Shown here piece after piece: positions 21,801-30,480 of a stretch of 64,000 nt of DNA. Where the stretch lies: NCBI RefSeq assembly GCF_000234665.1, contig NC_018336.1:785069-849068 (forward strand), given 5' to 3'. Every line of letters begins with the position of its first letter. The first letter of the stretch is position 1. The stretch is from Leishmania mexicana MHOM/GT/2001/U1103 (taxonomy: Eukaryota; Euglenozoa; Kinetoplastea; Trypanosomatida; Trypanosomatidae). The position numbers were made by a program, and so were the translations under genes. The notes under the pieces were generated by a model, which made no database searches, was not told the origin of the DNA, and saw only the letters and a program-made list of their open reading frames with translations.

Positions 21801-22645
21801 CCCCGCCGGGATCGACGATGCTTCTTCTTGTGCGCACGTGCGGCGTGGCCGTGGATTGGGATTTGCAGGATTGCTACGAGCGTCCGAGGTTCTCGCAACT
21901 GCGGGAGCCGCGGCGGCTGTTATCGCACCCCCCTCGCGACGGCGCTTCCAGCGGGGGTACGCAGTGGCTGCCGCTTCCGCCAGAGCTTGGGAACGCTGTG
22001 GAGCGGGTGACACTGCAGCACATGCGCGGAATGCTGCAGTACTACCTCCGCTCGCTAGACGCCACCGCAGCGCCTTTTTTGGCCGGCCGTGCCGCCAGCG
22101 ATACACCGCTTACGAGCGGCGTAAAACGATCAAGGACGGATTCGGAGAAGGAGAGGGTGGGGGAGCTCCAAGAACCACGGTCAAACACCGGGGTAAGACC
22201 TGCAGAGTGCATAACGGGCACGGAGTTATCCGCAGTGGTGCCACAGACTGACGCCGGCGGTGCATCTGCTGCTGATATACCACGCACGACGCTGTTCCCC
22301 ATTGACCGCGCGGCGGTGCTGTACGTTCTGCGGCACCACCCGCAGTACTACCGGCAGGTGAAGGGGTGCGGAATCAAGCAGGTGTACGTCGCTGCTGCGA
22401 CTTTGTCCCTGGAAGAATCGGCCGCAGTGGTGGCCCGAGCGAATATGGCGCCAGGTCGAACCGGCACCCTTGCCGCGGCTGCGGCCACCTCTAAAAGCCC
22501 TTCCTCCTCGGCTGCTTCGGGGCCTCGCCGAGCGGCGGTCATTGTTGAGCGGGTTTGCGGTCAATGCGTCGAGGTGGACGTCGAGGCGTGCTACGACAAG
22601 GTGCGCGAGGGTAGGCCACTGCGCCCCTTCGTGATGCTTGCCTAA
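18860..22645 (+). CDS. Large protein with three diverged DCL/DUF3223-like repeats, 1261 aa
   Basis: No enzyme motif, signal or membrane segment is seen. The C-terminal third contains three spaced copies of one pattern: a helix ending in His or His-Pro, about eight residues, G-[I/V], a strand, a variable low-complexity loop, then [V/L]xRxCGxxxxxDxxxCY. Copy 3 (residues ~1148-1260) has HP, GCGIKQVYV and VERVCGQCVEVDVEACYDK. Copy 2 (~926-1020) has HP, GCGVQRLAL and VRTCGVAVDWDLQDCYE. Copy 1 (~788-850) is degenerate, with QRHCLPLLL, RRGIQQW and a DNSG loop. This resembles the DCL/DUF3223 fold found in plant DCL proteins and the C-termini of plant Pol IV/V large subunits, linked to rRNA or RNA-related roles. 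The N-terminal ~780 residues are Ser/Ala-rich with scattered ordered blocks I do not recognise. Function is unknown; an RNA-related role is inference. Confidence 0.75.
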   Translation: MSFVYRGLPRSERLLPLESTEVLSSTDSFLLHVLHRRHDGDEDGDAGDEQWHSKRLREHVSLYWDQQHTYHCYQRTLLREVRSTRGPVRFAGFPQVRTAPKRTGVASRAAHAPEFDRAECSGTRVSANGGAFSPSQLGAEAAAAASSSPPQSAEGALPPPRALAAWNWISLVAPYERLLCPSLLYSALLSPSVGGCTSLYYATQQPSAAPEATSTPDSSGCARARWSAHTCQSLWALHSFAAEASIRVQEVYVMCAGTIMYLDVIVSAGRVWSELEGLWGNDLIVELERENATVRAGFPDKSETEARLQLNLLRSFLSQPPQTYTAMLQHVRVLLEALASTTTTTSTISNEPAAPEAASTALPRPLAPWLEAAMGKEVWTSVTDTWAAGSNISGGDASSVAVQTLRHAVAQWLSRRGATVTATTPTGSRAAPLPPRDLCLSRGSNCGVSASPNSAMLSGCYSAHAESSAPRAGTRRQSVTPARSTGAATAAASMTFEPFEPHDTPRDQHPFFLPPLPQDPALIAFAVVWRRTLRRCVLNPDMLRQRLRQVILGYAGQRCEELLREARQQQLQRRESVDSFTVAGPREGPLSTRASADHPDIMGKNSAAADSTLGDAMFTSLPSLPAAAAPPSLLLLTCDPTATSFRVLGPRCGEWLMSSRGGGGWSGFRGELFRCVGPPPPPLMLAPLLSGPRAAQARRRLPTSSGAVSSAAASAPSAEQLTEIFVDGALELDSASGVSSALSAAPASRVPPLLYSAEELADRLCRLGSALPRYATEVCGDCLRPADADFVREVLQRHCLPLLLACQRRGIQQWGLRGWMKGIALTLVDNSGAESRVITPAKLVELGLQQARSAGGRKAFATATTLQMVMDGGLSEALAFLEHVQKRPERTVRRLPVRRLVGESGDIGNSAAPPLGPALSYTVIAVEALLLRRAEESALFRIFQSHPSAALLAGCGVQRLALPPTATAPERRHGGGGGYLPPPGSTMLLLVRTCGVAVDWDLQDCYERPRFSQLREPRRLLSHPPRDGASSGGTQWLPLPPELGNAVERVTLQHMRGMLQYYLRSLDATAAPFLAGRAASDTPLTSGVKRSRTDSEKERVGELQEPRSNTGVRPAECITGTELSAVVPQTDAGGASAADIPRTTLFPIDRAAVLYVLRHHPQYYRQVKGCGIKQVYVAAATLSLEESAAVVARANMAPGRTGTLAAAAATSKSPSSSAASGPRRAAVIVERVCGQCVEVDVEACYDKVREGRPLRPFVMLA

Positions 22646-23919
22646 CAGCCGATGTCGTGCTGGGTGGTGGTGGTCGTCGCTATCGCTCTGCACTCCTGGA
22701 AGGTAGTGCAGTCACAGCCAGAGAGAGAGCGTTCTTCGATTTCCCCACCTCGAGTTTCTCTCCTCCGATGCCTACACACGCGCAGAGTTGAAAGCGAGGG
22801 CGTGTGACCCCAGGAGAGGGGAGGGAGAAGGGTCGGGGAGGACTTGCTCTTCTCATGCATTGCTGGCCTTCCATCGACGACACTGGCGCGAGAGAGAGGG
22901 TCGAAGAAATCGCCCACATCGACGACGCGCATGAGTGAGGGGCACGACACAGGCGGGGAATTTGCACACGCACACAGACACAAACAAGACCCAACGACAA
23001 CTCAAACAGATTAAAGCCTCGAATGCTGGATGGCAGCATCTTTCCATTGTGCACACCCGTGCGTGGTGAGCGGAGACGCGATTCTCGCTCCCCTTTTCTC
23101 CCCCAATACCGCGGTCTCTCCAGGGTGTCTTATGCTTTTCTTGATTCAGAGGTGAGGAGGAGGAGGAGGGGGAAAGGGAGGCAACATATCTGAGCTCATC
23201 AGAATGCGTTGTCTTGACGCAACAGACAAGGCTATGATGCTTGTGCTGCCACGCTGACGGAGACGCGCGTGTGCGGTGCCACCCGCTCCCTTTATTCCAC
23301 CCCTTTCTCTCTCTATTTCTCGTCTGGGTGACTGCTCTCATTCCCGTGGTTACTTGGGGCCTCCCGGTCGCATCGCCGCTGCTGCAACCACACCCACCCA
23401 CCCACACACCCACACACCCACACACTCACATGCTCAACATGCGCAGCTCAAGCGCCACTCCAACTCACCCGCACCGCCATTCGCTCTTCACAGCTCTCTC
23501 TCCATCTTTACTCTTCGCTCGTTCGCAATCTTCGACAGTCGGGTGGGATTACTGCGCACGTGTGTGAATCCCAGCAGGCCCCACCACCACTACAGCGACG
23601 CAGGCGTGCATTTTCCCAGTCGCTCCGCTTTTTTGTAGTGCTGCCTGCGCAATTAGTTCTGTTATCCACCGCCACTTTCCGCCCTTCTGTGTTGATGTGG
23701 TGTGCCTTCTCTCCATTACCTGTGCATGTTTCTTTCTCTCGTTGTCGCGCAACAGCTCCTGCCCCCTCAGTCGATCATCCGACGGCCACTCTTGCTCTCG
23801 CCCACGGGCACGCTTCCGGAGAGGGTGTCCAGCGCTCTTCACTAGTCATCCCGATTCCTGTAGGACTCTCTACCTTCTCCCCCTCTCCTTTTTTTCTCTC
23901 GTCGTAGATCACCTCATGC
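22646..23919 (+). other. Intergenic/UTR spacer
   Basis: 1274 bases without a supported gene. It contains purine-rich tracts near 23150-23185, a CCCA/CACA array at 23388-23430, and a strongly pyrimidine-rich end (about 23860-23905) leading into AG at 23906-23907, the likely splice acceptor of the copper ATPase gene. Confidence 0.6.
23388..23430 (+). repeat. CCCA/CACA simple repeat
   Basis: Tandem CCCA and CACACC units over about 43 bases in the spacer before the copper ATPase gene. Confidence 0.8.
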
Positions 23920-24168
23920 ATGGTGTCCTTCACCACGACGACGCAATCCACCACCCTCTACGGCACGTTTTCGGGGCGTCACGCGCATGCGCGGACGATT
24001 CTCACCGCGACGGAGGCGCACTGCAACGGACAGCTAGCGTGCGTATCACTTGGTGTGTCTCAAGATTGCATCAGGCCTGCAGTCTCCCTCACTGACCCTG
24101 CGTCCCTGTGTGAGGTGGGACATCACCATTTTGGTGACGGCTGCGGCTCCTGGCCTTTATCCACAACG

Positions 24169-27100
24169 ATGGGTGCGACGACTGCTCAAGGGGCTGGCGA
24201 CAGGCAAGCGACGCGCCGCATCACACTGAACGTCGTTGGGATGACGTGTGGGGGATGTGCTCAACGCGTGCAGGAGAATTTGATGACACTGGAGGGAGTG
24301 CACTCCGTCTCCGTGGACCTCGAAGCGCAGCTTGCCGAGGTGGATGTGGACGCGAGCGATGCAGCTGCTGAGTTTCGCATCGAGCAGAAGGTGGCTTCGA
24401 TGGGCTACGCAGTACAGCCCGCGGTACTGCCGTCGTGTGGGGCGCCGGGGCGAGAAGAGAGGGAGCTCTCACCAGCGCCGCCCCCTTTGTGTCCCAGTGC
24501 TGCAAGTCTCTCTCACGTCCTCTCCTCCGCCTCTGTGTCTACGTGCTCTATGTCACAGCTGCAGCGGCTCAGTGAGACGTCCAAGTCGACGGAAACGGGT
24601 TCACTGCGACAGGAAGGCGGCTTCTTACCTTTCTCTCGCCGCTTCCGCCGGGTGCCGTGCGGCTGCGGTGGGCGCGGGTGCCTGTGCGCCTACGCGCCTG
24701 AGCCGGTGATGGTGACGGAGGAGACGCGTCTGCTCCCTGACGATGACTCGGAGGAATGCCTATCGGAGAGGGCCGAGGTGCCATCGTCGATGGACATTAC
24801 CGTGGGGGTCGTCCAGGCTTGCGCCTCACCGAGGCGTCCTGCCCCTGTGGGCGTCCGCGGCACGTTGAAGACGGCTACAGCGGCAGCGGCGGAAGCAAAG
24901 ACGAGCCTCCTGATCGAGGGCATGTCGTGTACGTCTTGTGCTGCTCGCATCGAGGCAAAGGTCAGGCAGCTCAATGGCGTTCTGGGCGCGTCTGTGAACT
25001 TCTCAACCATGAGTGGGCAGGTACTGCACAACCCGGCTCTCGCATCACTTCACAAGGTTGTGAGCTGCGTGGCCGACTTGGGCTACATCGTGACGGCGCA
25101 GGACACAACCGCCCCCCTCGGCACCGCTGACGACGAGAAATCACACCAGGGCGAGTGCCAGTGCCGCACAAACCTGCGAGCCGTCCCGGTGCATGTGGGG
25201 AGTGTCATGTCTGGCTATGAACATCGCCTGGTTGTTCTAGGTATGTCATGTGCCTCCTGCGCAGCCTGCATCGAGCACAGGTTGCGGCAGATGCCCACTG
25301 TCCTGAGCTGCACCGTCTCCTTTACTACGGGCACCGCCGTCATCACGACCTGCACCCCAAACAGCTTCACGGACGCGTGCAAGGTGGTGCAGTCGATGGG
25401 GTATACTGTGACAGAGTCGGCGCTGATGACGCCTGACTCGTCCATTAGCCGCACTCGTGAGGCGCTCGAGCGCACGCGCGAAATCGCTGAGCATGAGCGC
25501 AACCTGATCGGCAGCGCACTACTGAGTGTGCCACTCGCGATGGTGATGGTCTTGATGGTGTTCATGGACATCATGGCGCGGCCGCTGTTGGCGCGCATCA
25601 TCGACGGGATTCAGTTCTGCGCTGTCACCCTAATCGTCTTCCACTTTGGCCAAAGCTTCTTCCTTAGCGCGTGGCGCAGCTGGCAGCACGGCGCCTACAC
25701 GATGGACACGCTTGTGGCCATTGGCACGGGCTGCACATACGCCTACTCCACCGTTGTCTACCTGCTCACGCTGTTTGTGTATCCGCACGCGCGTATGATG
25801 ACGTACTTTGACACGGCAGGAATGTTGACAACCTTCATGCTACTTGGCCGCTTCCTCGAGGCGCGGGCAAAACGCAGCACAAGTGGGGCGGTCATTGAGC
25901 TGATCAGTTTGATGCCGACAACGGCTGTGTGTGTGCAGCCGGACGGGAGCGAGGTGCGAGTGAGCTCGTCGCAGCTGCAGAAAGGCGCCCTCGTGCGTGT
26001 GCTGGCCGGCGATCGCGTCCCTGTCGACGGCACTATCGTCGAAGGCAGCTCCGAGTTGGACGAGCAGATGGTGTCAGGCGAGTCGCTGTCGAAGCAGAAG
26101 AAGCCCGGCGACGAGGTGGTCGGCGGCACGCTCAACATCACCGCATCGCTGCTCATCCGCGCGGACAAGGTGGGGGAAGAGACGATGATCGCGCAGGTGC
26201 TGCGTATTGTGCAGGAGGCTCAAAACACAAAGCCATCTATCCAGCGTGCTGCTGATCGAATCGCCATGTCGTTTGTGCCCTTCGTCCTCGTCTTTTCCCT
26301 ACTGACGCTCGGCTTGTGGCTGGTGCTCGGTGTGACGGACGCGTACCCGGTGTCGTGGCGCGGGGCGGAGGTAAGCTGGCAGGCGTTCGCTTTCAACTTC
26401 TTCATCTCAACCGTTGTCGCCGCCTGTCCGTGCGCACTGGGGCTGGCCACTCCGACAGCGATCATGGTGGGCACCGGCGTGGGGGCGAAAAACGGCGTGC
26501 TGGTGAAGAGCGGCACCACGCTGGAGGAGGTGCGACGCGTGAACTGCGTTGTGCTCGACAAGACGGGCACTATCACCAACGGTCGGCTGGAGGTGGTCCG
26601 GACGCACATAATAATGGCGAGTTTGGTGTCGTCTCCAACGACGACCACGCAGCCTCATGACAGCTTGGATACCGCCTTGGTCCGCTACCTTGTCGGCCTC
26701 GTGGAGGCGCAGTCTAGCCACCCTATCGCGAAGGCGGTCAGCGCCAAGCTACTGGCGGAGACTGACAGCGGTACGGACGAGGTGCAGCGCCGCGCCCGCT
26801 ATGGGGTGTCATCCGTTGTGACGCATGGAGGCAAGGGCGTGGAGGCCTCGGTGGCCGTGATGCCAGCAAGCGACGGCAATGACGAGGTCTCTTCCGAGCT
26901 GCGACCGCCGCGAGCGCATCGCCTCCTCGTCGGGAATGTGGCGCTTCTGCGCGAGCGCGGCGTTTCGTTAACCCCTGAGGTGGCCCACCTCGTTGAGGAG
27001 GAGAACGGGTACGGTCTGACAACTGTTGTAGCTGCAGTCAATGGCGTAGCGTGCGTTGTCGTCAGCCTTACCGACAGTCCGAAGCGTGAGGCCCACGGTG

Positions 27101-27660
27101 TTATCCGGTATCTGCACAAGGCTGGGATTCGCGTGCTGATGGTCACGGGCGACAACGCCGGCGTGGCGGGCCGGATTGCGGCCGAGGTCGGAATTCACTC
27201 GAAAGATGTGTATGCCGAGGCGCTTCCCATCACCAAGGCGAACATTGTGAAGGAGCTGCAGGAGCAGGGGTCGCGGGTGATGTTCGTTGGCGATGGCATC
27301 AACGATAGCCCCGCCCTGGCACAGGCCAACGTCGGCGTCGCCCTTGGCGCTGGCACCGAAGTGGCGATCGAGGCGGCTGACGCGGTGCTCGTGCGGGATA
27401 GCCTTGTCGACCTGCTGAACTTGCAGTCTCTATCCAAGGTCACTGTGCGGCGCATCTACGGCAACTTCATCTGGGCCTTTGGGTACAATCTGCTGATGCT
27501 CCCCACTGCCAGCGGGCTGCTGTATCCGTTCTTTCACATTCGTCTTCCACCCGTCGCGGCGGGTGCAGCGATGATGCTGTCCAGCCTCAGCGTGCTGACA
27601 TCGAGTCTGACCATCCGCTGCTTCCGCGCACATCGGGAACGCGATTTCTATTTCACGTGA
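24169..27660 (+). CDS. Copper-transporting P1B-type ATPase (ATP7-like)
   Basis: A Cu+ export pump that hydrolyses ATP via an aspartyl phosphate, expected in secretory or plasma membranes. From ATG 24169 it has 1163 residues. Three heavy-metal-associated domains carry MTCGGC (25-30), MSCTSC (252-257) and MSCASC (359-364). The core has the CPC ion-binding motif (753-755), DKTGT with phosphorylated D797, the SSHP nucleotide-domain His (H851), TGDN, and GDGINDSPAL with D1042. Eight hydrophobic segments fit the P1B topology (six before and two after the catalytic domains). Linkers hold extra Cys pairs: CGCGGRGCLC at 164-173 and CQC at 330-332. Start choice: the frame stays open to ATG 23920 (1246 aa), but 24169 has A at -3 and G at +4, whereas 23920 is weak and preceded by an overlapping out-of-frame ATG at 23916. 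Both starts remain possible. Confidence 0.93.
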   Translation: MGATTAQGAGDRQATRRITLNVVGMTCGGCAQRVQENLMTLEGVHSVSVDLEAQLAEVDVDASDAAAEFRIEQKVASMGYAVQPAVLPSCGAPGREERELSPAPPPLCPSAASLSHVLSSASVSTCSMSQLQRLSETSKSTETGSLRQEGGFLPFSRRFRRVPCGCGGRGCLCAYAPEPVMVTEETRLLPDDDSEECLSERAEVPSSMDITVGVVQACASPRRPAPVGVRGTLKTATAAAAEAKTSLLIEGMSCTSCAARIEAKVRQLNGVLGASVNFSTMSGQVLHNPALASLHKVVSCVADLGYIVTAQDTTAPLGTADDEKSHQGECQCRTNLRAVPVHVGSVMSGYEHRLVVLGMSCASCAACIEHRLRQMPTVLSCTVSFTTGTAVITTCTPNSFTDACKVVQSMGYTVTESALMTPDSSISRTREALERTREIAEHERNLIGSALLSVPLAMVMVLMVFMDIMARPLLARIIDGIQFCAVTLIVFHFGQSFFLSAWRSWQHGAYTMDTLVAIGTGCTYAYSTVVYLLTLFVYPHARMMTYFDTAGMLTTFMLLGRFLEARAKRSTSGAVIELISLMPTTAVCVQPDGSEVRVSSSQLQKGALVRVLAGDRVPVDGTIVEGSSELDEQMVSGESLSKQKKPGDEVVGGTLNITASLLIRADKVGEETMIAQVLRIVQEAQNTKPSIQRAADRIAMSFVPFVLVFSLLTLGLWLVLGVTDAYPVSWRGAEVSWQAFAFNFFISTVVAACPCALGLATPTAIMVGTGVGAKNGVLVKSGTTLEEVRRVNCVVLDKTGTITNGRLEVVRTHIIMASLVSSPTTTTQPHDSLDTALVRYLVGLVEAQSSHPIAKAVSAKLLAETDSGTDEVQRRARYGVSSVVTHGGKGVEASVAVMPASDGNDEVSSELRPPRAHRLLVGNVALLRERGVSLTPEVAHLVEEENGYGLTTVVAAVNGVACVVVSLTDSPKREAHGVIRYLHKAGIRVLMVTGDNAGVAGRIAAEVGIHSKDVYAEALPITKANIVKELQEQGSRVMFVGDGINDSPALAQANVGVALGAGTEVAIEAADAVLVRDSLVDLLNLQSLSKVTVRRIYGNFIWAFGYNLLMLPTASGLLYPFFHIRLPPVAAGAAMMLSSLSVLTSSLTIRCFRAHRERDFYFT

Positions 27661-28974
27661 GCCAACGTCGGGCTCGGCGGCTTTTGCTTTCCCTTGTCTT
27701 GCTCATCTTTCGGGTCTTTCCTTTTTTTTTTTGCTCTCGGTTCTTCATCATACGCGCACACGAATGGGCACCTCGTGCGTGCGCCGTGTGCGTCTCTGGG
27801 CGGTGTGAGCGCGCGCTTCGTCGTCGTCGTCGTTGCACTCATGGGACCTCTGTTTTGTGTCTGTTTAAATCATCTGTCTCATCTCTCTTACTGTTGCTAC
27901 TTATGATGCACCATTTACCCCCCCCCCCAGTCGTACCCACCGCCTCGCCAACCTGTGCCTGCACGCACTGCATATGAAGGCAGCAGTGAGATGTGAGGCG
28001 AAGGACCAAGAGGGGCCCCAAAGCCAAATGAGGCGCCCCCTCTTACGCACCAGCCACGCGAGCCCCTCACCACGCACACGTGCACGTTAGTTAGGCGACT
28101 GACTCTCCGTGCACCGAGCATTGCATTCGACACCGTGCGCCGGGTGGCTGCGTGGGCGGTGCCATGTGCATGGAGGGGGGGGGCTATGGCAGGCCTTGCT
28201 CTCTCTGCCTCCTTCTGCGCCTTTACTTTTGTGCTTGTCTCTGTGTAGGAGGCGCGTTTCTTTTTTTGTTTCTCTCTCTCTCCAGTGACGGAGGCGGCGC
28301 ACTGCCGCACTGGCATGTCTAGGGTTGCCATCGCACCACGCGATGTATGGGTCTGTGACAGGACGGGGAGCGTGAAGCTGGCCCCATGGAAACAACAAAA
28401 CGGTGTGCTTTCTCTTCCTGCAAGGCGTGCCGCCACTAGAAGCTGCTGAGCTGGTAAGACATGAGGAAAAGGATGAACATAGTCGTCGGCCCTGAGTGAC
28501 GCACTCGCAGGAGAGCGAGTGGGGGATGTGGGAAGCGTGAGGGAGAAGACAGCTGCGTCATCGAATTATCGAGGCCCGGCATCGTTTAGTGCCGCACCGA
28601 CGCACTGTGCTCGATGAGTTGGCAGTACGCTTCGTCTCCATGTCGCCCCCCCCTCTTTTCACCACGTGCAAAGTTCTAACACGTGGGCACGGGACCGCTG
28701 TAGCAGCGGCATGGGATTCAGGACATCAGTGGTGGCCCTCTCGCTTTCCGTCTTCACCTTCGCTCTCTTCGTTGATGTTTATGCGTCCTCTTCTTCGCCG
28801 CTGAGCCACACGCGAGCACTTCCCATCCATGCACCACCCGCAGCACGAGGCGCATGGGCCGGCGAGAGGCATAGAATACATCGCATCGCAGACATAACAC
28901 ACACATATACACGTATTTCGTTTTTCGTTGCTTCGAGAAAAATAAGAAAGGCGCCCGCAGGCTGAGTCGCCATC
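27661..28974 (+). other. Intergenic/UTR spacer with C11 run
   Basis: No gene is supported in 1314 bases. Notable are a T-rich tract at 27720-27731, a C11 run at 27918-27928, a G9 run at 28175-28183, and a CA/TA-rich patch near 28898-28915 just before the next gene. It presumably holds the copper ATPase 3' UTR. Confidence 0.6.
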
Positions 28975-30480
28975 ATGTGGTGGACGGCGGCGCGCAGGCG
29001 TCTCTACTGCCCGAATCAAATCTTCAGCAAAGACAACCGCCGCATTAAAAATTCGTGGCTGCCGCGGCGGCTCCTCCTCGTGCGCCACGGCGAGTCGGAG
29101 GCAAATGTCAACCGGGAGGTGTACAGCAACACGCCAGACTGGAAGATCCCGCTGACGGCGCTCGGCCGGGAGCAGGCGTACGACTGCGGCAAGCGACTCC
29201 GTAACATCATCCAGGGGGAGAAGCTGTACATCTACTACTCTCCGTACGCTCGCACTAGGCAGACCCTGATCGAGATCCGCCGAAGCTTCGACGAGTCGCA
29301 GATCCAAGGCGAACGCGAGGATGAGCGGCTGCGCGAGCAAGAGATGGGCAACTACCAGCCTTTGCAGGATATGGACGCGACATGGGATGCGCGCCACGCC
29401 TTTGGGCGATTGTACTACCGCTTTCCGTTTGGGGAGAGCGGCGCCGATGTCGGCGATCGCGTCTCTGGCTTCTTCGACTCGCTCCTGCGCGAGAGCATCG
29501 GGTTGACGGTGCCAAACATGAACGAATGCGTCGCGCAAGCCGCACGAGAGGGGCTTGACGGCCGAGACCTCGCCCCTTGGAGTACTGGCATCGATAGCGT
29601 TCCAGGCAGCCCTTGCGGTTGCTCCACGTCGCCATCACAAGAAGGCCCTGTAGCGCCATGGACGGGGAGCAAGTCTGCGCCGCCGTCATGGACGCCGTCG
29701 TCCCACCAGGCCACGACGTCTTCCGCCGCCCTGCGGAGGACGATCCGGTGTACATGTCCGCACCAACCGATGCCCCTATCGGACTTTGGCGAGGCCGAAG
29801 CCCGTGGTGTCCTACCGCTGAACGACCATGGCGCCAGCGTCGGCGAAGAGCAAAATGTTCTGATCATCGCTCACGGGCTTCTTATCCGTCTTTTCATTGG
29901 CCGCTGGTTCCGTGTGCCGATGGAGGTCTTCGAGACGATGTGTAACCCGCCCAACTGCGCCATCATTGTGCTGGAGCGCGACGACCGACTCGGCCGCCTC
30001 GTCATGACGGACATCAGCAAGAACCTGTTTGGTAGTGACCCGCTGCTGCAGATGATGCGCTTTGACGGCCACGAGGACACTCACTGGTACCGTGAAAAGT
30101 TTCTCGGCATTGTGGACCCCACAAAGGCAGCGGAGGAGGCAGTGATCGAGGACGATGATGAGAACCATTATTCCATGTCAAACGCGCACAACAGCGGCGT
30201 CGGTGCCCCGGCCCCACCACCGCGACAACGCAGGCCCTCCACCTCGACGGCAAAACGGTCTTCTCCATCAACAAGCGCTCCTGCATCAGATACTAGTGCC
30301 AGCAGCGCCGAGAGCGCAGACGCTTCAGCCTCTACAGCAGGACACGCCGCGCTAGCTGCTCAAGACCGCGCTGTCCAGCCCAAGTGTCCTCATCTTTGCA
30401 TGGACTGTACACCAAATCGAGACTACATGAAGTTCTGTCGAGACGCCGCTGATGCCCCAAAGATGGGTTCGGTGGATTAG
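28975..30480 (+). CDS. Histidine phosphatase superfamily (phosphoglycerate mutase-like) protein, 501 aa
   Basis: The RHGE catalytic motif (LLLVRHGESEAN, nucleophile H38) comes after a short basic N-terminus. Next are TPDWKIPLTALGREQA, YSPYARTRQT and the YYRFPFGESGADVGDRV block carrying the acid Glu. The second catalytic His is in IIAHGLLIRLF (H300), followed by a family-typical C-terminal strand. This is a branch-1 histidine phosphatase with all catalytic residues, so probably an active phosphatase; substrate is unknown and glycolytic mutase activity is unlikely given the insert. Between the Glu block and H300 lies ~100 residues, of which 29596-29790 looks frameshifted (see findings). The C-terminal ~120 residues are Ser/Ala/Pro-rich, ending in a Cys-containing tail. 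It is followed by a paralogue at 32112. Confidence 0.85.
   Translation: MWWTAARRRLYCPNQIFSKDNRRIKNSWLPRRLLLVRHGESEANVNREVYSNTPDWKIPLTALGREQAYDCGKRLRNIIQGEKLYIYYSPYARTRQTLIEIRRSFDESQIQGEREDERLREQEMGNYQPLQDMDATWDARHAFGRLYYRFPFGESGADVGDRVSGFFDSLLRESIGLTVPNMNECVAQAAREGLDGRDLAPWSTGIDSVPGSPCGCSTSPSQEGPVAPWTGSKSAPPSWTPSSHQATTSSAALRRTIRCTCPHQPMPLSDFGEAEARGVLPLNDHGASVGEEQNVLIIAHGLLIRLFIGRWFRVPMEVFETMCNPPNCAIIVLERDDRLGRLVMTDISKNLFGSDPLLQMMRFDGHEDTHWYREKFLGIVDPTKAAEEAVIEDDDENHYSMSNAHNSGVGAPAPPPRQRRPSTSTAKRSSPSTSAPASDTSASSAESADASASTAGHAALAAQDRAVQPKCPHLCMDCTPNRDYMKFCRDAADAPKMGSVD

Noticed and set aside
28975..30480. Calling this gene glycolytic phosphoglycerate mutase
   Set aside because: The RHG fold is present, but the large insert, long tail and lack of mutase-specific blocks argue for a general histidine-phosphatase assignment; trypanosomatid glycolysis uses a different, cofactor-independent mutase.
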